A DNA stretch of 19,406 bases. Source: Cyclobacteriaceae bacterium. GTDB taxonomy: Bacteria > Bacteroidota > Bacteroidia > Cytophagales > Cyclobacteriaceae. Shown in pieces: positions 16,296 to 19,406 of this stretch. The notes under the pieces are model-generated. The model had not been told where the DNA came from, ran no database searches, and saw nothing but the letters and a program-made list of their open reading frames with translations. The stretch covers positions 1 through 19,406 of the forward strand of contig JANYDR010000221.1 of NCBI GenBank assembly GCA_025363495.1, in the 5' to 3' direction. Every line of letters starts with the position of its first letter. The first letter of the stretch is position 1. Both the position numbers and the translations under genes were made by a program.

Positions 16296-16369
16296 AGTAG
16301 ATATATCGCGAAAACAGGAGGCCTACTCTTAACATATCCAACCTTTTCAGAGCTTTAGCATGTTCGAGT

Positions 16370-16406
16370 TTATAAAATAGGCCTTCTAGCTTATAAAAAC
16401 AGCCTT
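16370..16406 (+). promoter_or_regulatory. Direct repeats upstream of the acyltransferase gene (possible operator)
   Basis: TTATAAAATAGGCCTT (16370-16385) and TTATAAAAACAGCCTT (16391-16406) agree at 13 of 16 positions. They are spaced 21 bases apart, two helical turns. A further AGGCCT lies at 16319-16324. AraC-type regulators usually bind tandem sites with this 21-base period, and the adjacent upstream gene encodes one. Binding is inferred. Confidence 0.45.
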
Positions 16407-16449
16407 ACTTTTGATAACGTGGCTTGTTTCTTTGAGCAAAATATCTTGT

Positions 16450-17616
16450 ATGAGCCACACTGCAAACATTCTCTCCACCCGACGCCATGACCTGGATTGG
16501 CTCCGACTAATCGCCATTGTTATCCTATTATTTTACCACACAGGCATGTGGTTTAATACGTGGGGATGGCATGTAAAAAATGCTGAGACCAGCGTAAGCT
16601 TCAATTACTGGATGGTGTGGCTTCATTATTGGCGCATGCCCCTTTTGCTTTTTATTTCAGGGGCAGGAACCTATATGGCGATGGGCAAGCGCACATCAAG
16701 GCAATTTGCCGGTGAGCGGTTCAAGCGACTTTTTATTCCATTGTTGTTTGGAATGTTTGTAGTCGTTCCACCCCAGATTTATTATGAGCACATCAAGGAG
16801 TACAATGGCTACTGGGATTTTTATAAAACCGTTTTCAATTTTGTTCCTTATCCAAAAGGAAGTTTTAGTTGGCATCACTTATGGTTTGTACTTTATCTCT
16901 TTCTCTTTTCATTAATCGCAATCCCCTTCCTGAATTACTTACATTCAGAGAAATCAGCCGGATTCAGGGAACGTGCTTTTAAACTTTTGTCAAGACCTGT
17001 TGCGATACTCTTCATTCCAGCTATAATTATTTTAATTACTCAAATTATATTGCGACCCTATTTTCCGGAAGAAACACATGACCTGAAAGATCTGGCGTTC
17101 TTCGTGTTCTACCTTTTCTTTTTCCTGTTCGGAATGTTGTGTTACTCGAATCAAAATCTGTGGGAGGCAATCGGCGCCAGCCGCAAATTTTTATTAGTTG
17201 CATCATTGTTTGTTCTTGTCCCGTTTTATGGCTGCTATTTTCATTTTCGTGAACTGATAATGTTGCCTTGGACAATGGACACAGTTGAAACGGCATTTGA
17301 TGTCACTGCAATTTTTCTTAGCTGGTTCACTGTGATCACAGTCATTGCCTACGGTCAGCATTATCTTAATAAACCACATGCCTGGTTAAAATATTTTAAC
17401 GAGGGTCTTTATCCGTTTTACATATTACATCAAACAGTTATTATTGCTATTGGGTATTATATCTGCCAGTTGGATTGGAGCATAGCTGCGAAATTCTTCT
17501 CCATTAGTATCCTTACCTTAATCAGTTGCGTGATAATTTATGCTGGCTTCATACAGAGCAATAATGTTGGGAGATTTTTCTTTGGATTGAAGAGGAAGCG
17601 GAAAGGTGGAAATTGA
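16450..17616 (+). CDS. AT3-family integral membrane acyltransferase
   Basis: This is a 388-residue polytopic membrane enzyme from ATG 16450; an in-frame TTG at 16411 would add 13 residues and run through the direct repeats, so the ATG is preferred. The acyltransferase-3 signatures are present: the R-x10-H motif in DLDWLRLIAIVILLFYH, where the His is the proposed catalytic residue, and the R-x-x-R motif in ERFKRLFIPLL. About ten hydrophobic helices follow, with PFYILHQTVIIAIGYYI near the end as usual for the family. No extra SGNH domain is attached. Such enzymes acylate sugars of surface polysaccharides, glucans or lipids; the acceptor here is unknown. It may be controlled by the AraC-type regulator just upstream. 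Confidence 0.9.
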   Translation: MSHTANILSTRRHDLDWLRLIAIVILLFYHTGMWFNTWGWHVKNAETSVSFNYWMVWLHYWRMPLLLFISGAGTYMAMGKRTSRQFAGERFKRLFIPLLFGMFVVVPPQIYYEHIKEYNGYWDFYKTVFNFVPYPKGSFSWHHLWFVLYLFLFSLIAIPFLNYLHSEKSAGFRERAFKLLSRPVAILFIPAIIILITQIILRPYFPEETHDLKDLAFFVFYLFFFLFGMLCYSNQNLWEAIGASRKFLLVASLFVLVPFYGCYFHFRELIMLPWTMDTVETAFDVTAIFLSWFTVITVIAYGQHYLNKPHAWLKYFNEGLYPFYILHQTVIIAIGYYICQLDWSIAAKFFSISILTLISCVIIYAGFIQSNNVGRFFFGLKRKRKGGN

Positions 17617-17643
17617 AAGTTGAAATTGGAAAGCGAGTGCTCG

Positions 17644-17853
17644 CTATGAATCCAGGTCCCGTATCTCGAAGTCTTTTCCTTTTCCGAACTTGATTGTTTC
17701 TTTCAGCTTGTATCGCTCCAGTGTATGCAAGTCTTTCACTGCAAAATCTCCGTTTGTCAGAATACGCTCCACTTCAAATTCATACTTATCCCCGTAATTG
17801 ACAAGCTTGTATTTTTTCCCTACGCGTAACACATCAAATGATAATCCGGCCAT
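17644..17853 (-). CDS. Small beta-rich protein of unknown function, coupled to the GroES-like gene
   Basis: This is a 69-residue soluble protein from ATG 17851-17853. The sequence suggests an all-beta, SH3-like small barrel: LRVGKKYKLVNYG, YEFEVERIL, GDFAVKDLHTLERYKL and FEIRDL. I do not recognise a named family. It starts within the stop codon of the GroES-like gene (one-base overlap, TAATG on the minus strand), so the two are almost certainly translated from one message. It converges with the acyltransferase gene, 27 bases away. Confidence 0.7.
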   Translation of the reverse strand: MAGLSFDVLRVGKKYKLVNYGDKYEFEVERILTNGDFAVKDLHTLERYKLKETIKFGKGKDFEIRDLDS

Positions 17854-18227
17854 TACAGATCTTCCTCCCGTTCCAGCATCAAGATAGAGGCTTGTGGCAC
17901 AATGAAATATTTTTCGTTCTCATACATTACCTCAATGGCACCCTTCTGCAAAAAAATTGCCAGGTCGCCCTCATGGGCCTGTAAGGGTAAATATTTTACA
18001 GAATCTTCTTTTCCTTTCCACAGATCATCTTCATCGGTGGGCATAGGCAGCGGATAACCAGGCCCAACCTTGATAACAAACCCACGCTGGATCTTTTCTT
18101 TCTCCTGTACACTGGCGGGCAGATAAAGCCCGCTTTCTGTTTTTTCAGATTCTTTAGCGGGACGTATCAATACACGATCGCCTACGACGATGAGTTTCTT
18201 GAGTTTATTGTCGTGAGTGAGTTTCAT
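17853..18227 (-). CDS. Divergent GroES-like (Cpn10 family) protein
   Basis: This is a 124-residue protein, about 27 longer than GroES (97). The N-terminal GDRVLIRP matches the chaperonin-10 strand. The mobile-loop region is retained in altered form (KTESGLYLP in place of the usual GGIVL-type sequence), followed by IQRGFVIKVGPG. The segment GYPLPMPTDEDDLWKGKEDS (about residues 57-76) is longer and more acidic than the normal roof region. The C-terminal part EGDLAIF...EVMYENEKYFIVPQASILMLE fits the second half of the fold. No groEL is adjacent, so this is probably a second, non-canonical Cpn10 paralogue rather than the housekeeping co-chaperone. It shares an operon with the 69-residue protein. 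The fold is fairly secure; the role is open. Confidence 0.85.
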   Translation of the reverse strand: MKLTHDNKLKKLIVVGDRVLIRPAKESEKTESGLYLPASVQEKEKIQRGFVIKVGPGYPLPMPTDEDDLWKGKEDSVKYLPLQAHEGDLAIFLQKGAIEVMYENEKYFIVPQASILMLEREEDL

Positions 18228-18300
18228 AGAGGAGTAAAACTATGAAATAAAGGAGAAGGTTCAGGGAATAGATTTAAACACGTAGAAACATAGATGGGAT

Positions 18301-18334
18301 ACCGGATGCGAGTTACCGGTAACCCGCATCCGGT
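18301..18334. repeat. 34-base near-perfect palindrome upstream of the GroES-like gene
   Basis: ACCGGATGCG (18301-18310) is exactly complementary to CGCATCCGGT (18325-18334), and the centre GTTACCGGTAAC (18312-18323) is itself a perfect palindrome. Only the pair 18311/18324 (A opposite C) fails. Another GGTAAC half follows at 18339-18344. It lies between the small lipoprotein stop and the GroES-like start, both on the minus strand. It has no T-run, so it is not a classic terminator. It could be an operator, a stem-loop or a dispersed repeat. Confidence 0.6.
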
Positions 18335-18354
18335 GACAGGTAACTCTTTAAGAA

Positions 18355-18711
18355 CTACTTCTTCCTCGTCGCCGCAAAAGGCCAATCCATTCCTGCAGCA
18401 GATACGGATCCCTTTAATTGATCCTTACTAAATGTAGCGGCGTAATCTATCGGCGTACCTTGAAAATCAAAACTGCCATCTGTTTTCTTCGTTGATTTAT
18501 TGTAATTGAATTTGTCGAAGGGAATAGTTGCCCCAAGTCCATCCATCTTTGCAGCATATCCGGTTTCTGTTTTCGAAATAGTCATCACGCCTTTAAAGTC
18601 TCCCTGGGGAGTTCCTGTGACAGAATAATTCCAAACACCAACGGGTCCGGGCGCGCAGGAAGAGATCAGTAGGACAACACAAATTGTTAAAAGAATAGAT
18701 AATTTTTTCAT
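18355..18711 (-). CDS. Small lipoprotein, unknown function
   Basis: This is a 118-residue lipoprotein. The frame is open further upstream to 18804, but the ATG at 18709-18711 starts a proper signal (MKKLSILLTICVVLLISSC, lipobox LISSC with Cys19), so this start is chosen. The mature part looks beta-rich: VGVWNYSVTGTPQGDFKGVM, GYAAKMDGLG, SFDFQGTPIDYAATF and LKGSVSAAGMDWPFAATRK. The alternating short strands with glycine turns recall small lipocalin-like or YceI-like beta structures, but I cannot assign a family. Similar short lipoproteins with a 'G.W.Y.' start and 'FPFtAtR'-like end occur in Bacteroidota, as far as I recall. Confidence 0.75.
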   Translation of the reverse strand: MKKLSILLTICVVLLISSCAPGPVGVWNYSVTGTPQGDFKGVMTISKTETGYAAKMDGLGATIPFDKFNYNKSTKKTDGSFDFQGTPIDYAATFSKDQLKGSVSAAGMDWPFAATRKK

Positions 18712-18799
18712 AGCGATCAATTTTGTTAAAGAAATGTAATTAATTTTTTTGATTGTGTTTATGATTTGGGATTTGTTATATAATAAATTGGAATTTTTG

Positions 18800-18935
18800 G
18801 CCACAGATTACACAGATTACACAGATTTGCACAGATGCAGCTATGCTGCCATCTGATTTTATCGCATTTGAATGACTTAGCTATGGTCTGTGTTAATCTG
18901 CGCAATCTGTGGCAAAGACGTCGACCGTAGGTCGA
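18800..18935. repeat. Composite palindromic repeat with 'ACACAGATT' tandem units
   Basis: The left arm (18800-18827) reads GCCACAGATT followed by ACACAGATT twice. The right arm (18886-18913), read in reverse complement, begins GCCACAGATTGCGCAGATTA, so the two ends are inverted copies about 28 bases long with a few mismatches. Inside, GATGCAGC / GCTGCCATC (18835-18853) forms a smaller hairpin, and just outside TCGACC-GTA-GGTCGA (18921-18935) is a perfect palindrome. The whole is non-coding and of a type that I associate with many Bacteroidota genomes. Copy number is unknown. Confidence 0.6.
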
Positions 18936-18941
18936 ATTACA

Positions 18942-19406
18942 TTAAAACAATTGTCCCTGCTCCTCATCCTTTGGATCTTCAATATCTGATGTGTACAAAG
19001 GCAGTCTGTTAATCGATTTCGAAATCATTGCGTTCTCGGTAATGATGCCTTTCGAATTCGCATCATTATTGAGCTTCGTGGTATCAATCTCCAATTCCTT
19101 GATATTGATCTGCTTGGCACGCTTTTCAATTGGCGGATTGATCTTCTCCGCCTTTTCAAATTCATTAACTTTCTCCAAAATATCTTTTGGCAGATCGGCT
19201 TCCCCGCGATAAACAAGTTCCAGAAACTGCTTTGCGAAAAAGGCGTCTATCTGGATTCTTCGCTTCGACAAGTGAGCAAACTTTCCAAGCACGCGGCAAA
19301 TATTATCGCGTTCTTCCGGACTTAACTCCTGAGCAAATTCGTAATCCTCAATTGTCTTTAAGCTTACAATGATTGGCTCCAGAGCATCCAATGAAATAAT
19401 ATAGAC
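18942..19406 (-). CDS. Unrecognised protein, C-terminal part (5' end beyond window)
   Basis: The frame is open to the right edge and ends at 18942-18944. Within the window it has no ATG; only a TTG at 19389-19391 could start it, so the gene most likely begins outside. About 154 residues are visible. They are hydrophilic and largely helical (LSPEERDNICRVLGKFAHL, IDAFFAKQFLELVYRG, DILEKVNEFEKAEKINPP), then become a polar, poorly structured tail rich in Asn, Lys, Ile and Asp, ending DEEQGQLF. No domain is recognised and no function is proposed. It lies beyond the composite repeat from the small lipoprotein. Confidence 0.65.
   Translation of the reverse strand, partial: VYIISLDALEPIIVSLKTIEDYEFAQELSPEERDNICRVLGKFAHLSKRRIQIDAFFAKQFLELVYRGEADLPKDILEKVNEFEKAEKINPPIEKRAKQINIKELEIDTTKLNNDANSKGIITENAMISKSINRLPLYTSDIEDPKDEEQGQLF

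Noticed and set aside
17632..17645. AGCGAG-TG-CTCGCT palindrome between the acyltransferase and the 69-residue gene, as a terminator.
   Set aside because: A two-base loop is too tight, there is no T-run, and it overlaps the stop codon of the minus-strand gene.
18712..18804. N-terminal extension of the small lipoprotein by 31 residues.
   Set aside because: It would bury the lipoprotein signal peptide inside the protein and consists of low-complexity Asn/Ile/Lys typical of translated AT-rich leader sequence.
18801..18827. Tandem ACACAGATT units considered as a CRISPR array.
   Set aside because: The units are only about 9 bases with no spacers and belong to an inverted-repeat element; no cas genes are present.

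Overview
The window looks like a chromosomal segment of a Bacteroidota bacterium, most likely a Cytophagales-type environmental species. The basis is the Bacteroidota form of PheS motif 2 (NEAISARAHC...FHQVEGL), three short lipoproteins with clear lipoboxes, start codons without Shine-Dalgarno sequences, one promoter close to the TTTG / TAnnTTTG consensus, a membrane-embedded AraC regulator, and intergenic spaces full of short palindromic repeats of the kind scattered through such genomes. No rRNA, tRNA, CRISPR array, intact insertion sequence or phage gene is visible.

Layout. Positions 1-5201 form a rightward block: the 3' end of a glycosyltransferase gene, then two membrane enzymes that each start lipid-linked glycan synthesis by different chemistry (a WcaJ-type sugar phosphotransferase and a WecA/MraY-type one), then pheS, a 3-hydroxyacyl-CoA dehydrogenase and a small Rieske-like lipoprotein. 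From the second enzyme to the lipoprotein the genes overlap by 4 to 14 bases, so they are probably co-transcribed and translationally coupled. Positions 5317-9277 run leftward: a cationic amino acid permease, a serine-hydrolase lipoprotein and a secreted GH5-like glycosidase. A long hairpin lies where the two blocks converge. Positions 9370-12779 are an AT-richer rightward stretch: a frameshifted DinB-like remnant, a DUF1330-type protein, a GNAT acetyltransferase coupled to a 60-residue membrane protein, and a membrane-anchored MutS-family ATPase. This is the most accessory-looking part.

From 13110 on there is a small exported PepSY-like protein with a convincing terminator, a convergent exported Xaa-Pro aminopeptidase, a rightward AraC-type membrane regulator followed by an AT3 membrane acyltransferase with direct repeats in front of it, and a leftward group: a 69-residue protein coupled to a divergent GroES-like protein, a small lipoprotein, and an unrecognised gene cut by the right edge.

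No complete new defence or biosynthetic system is evident. The points most worth a second look are the divergent GroES/69-residue pair, the membrane MutS neighbourhood, the Rieske-like lipoprotein with altered ligand spacing, the direct repeats before the acyltransferase, and at least five different repeat or palindrome types packed into the gaps.
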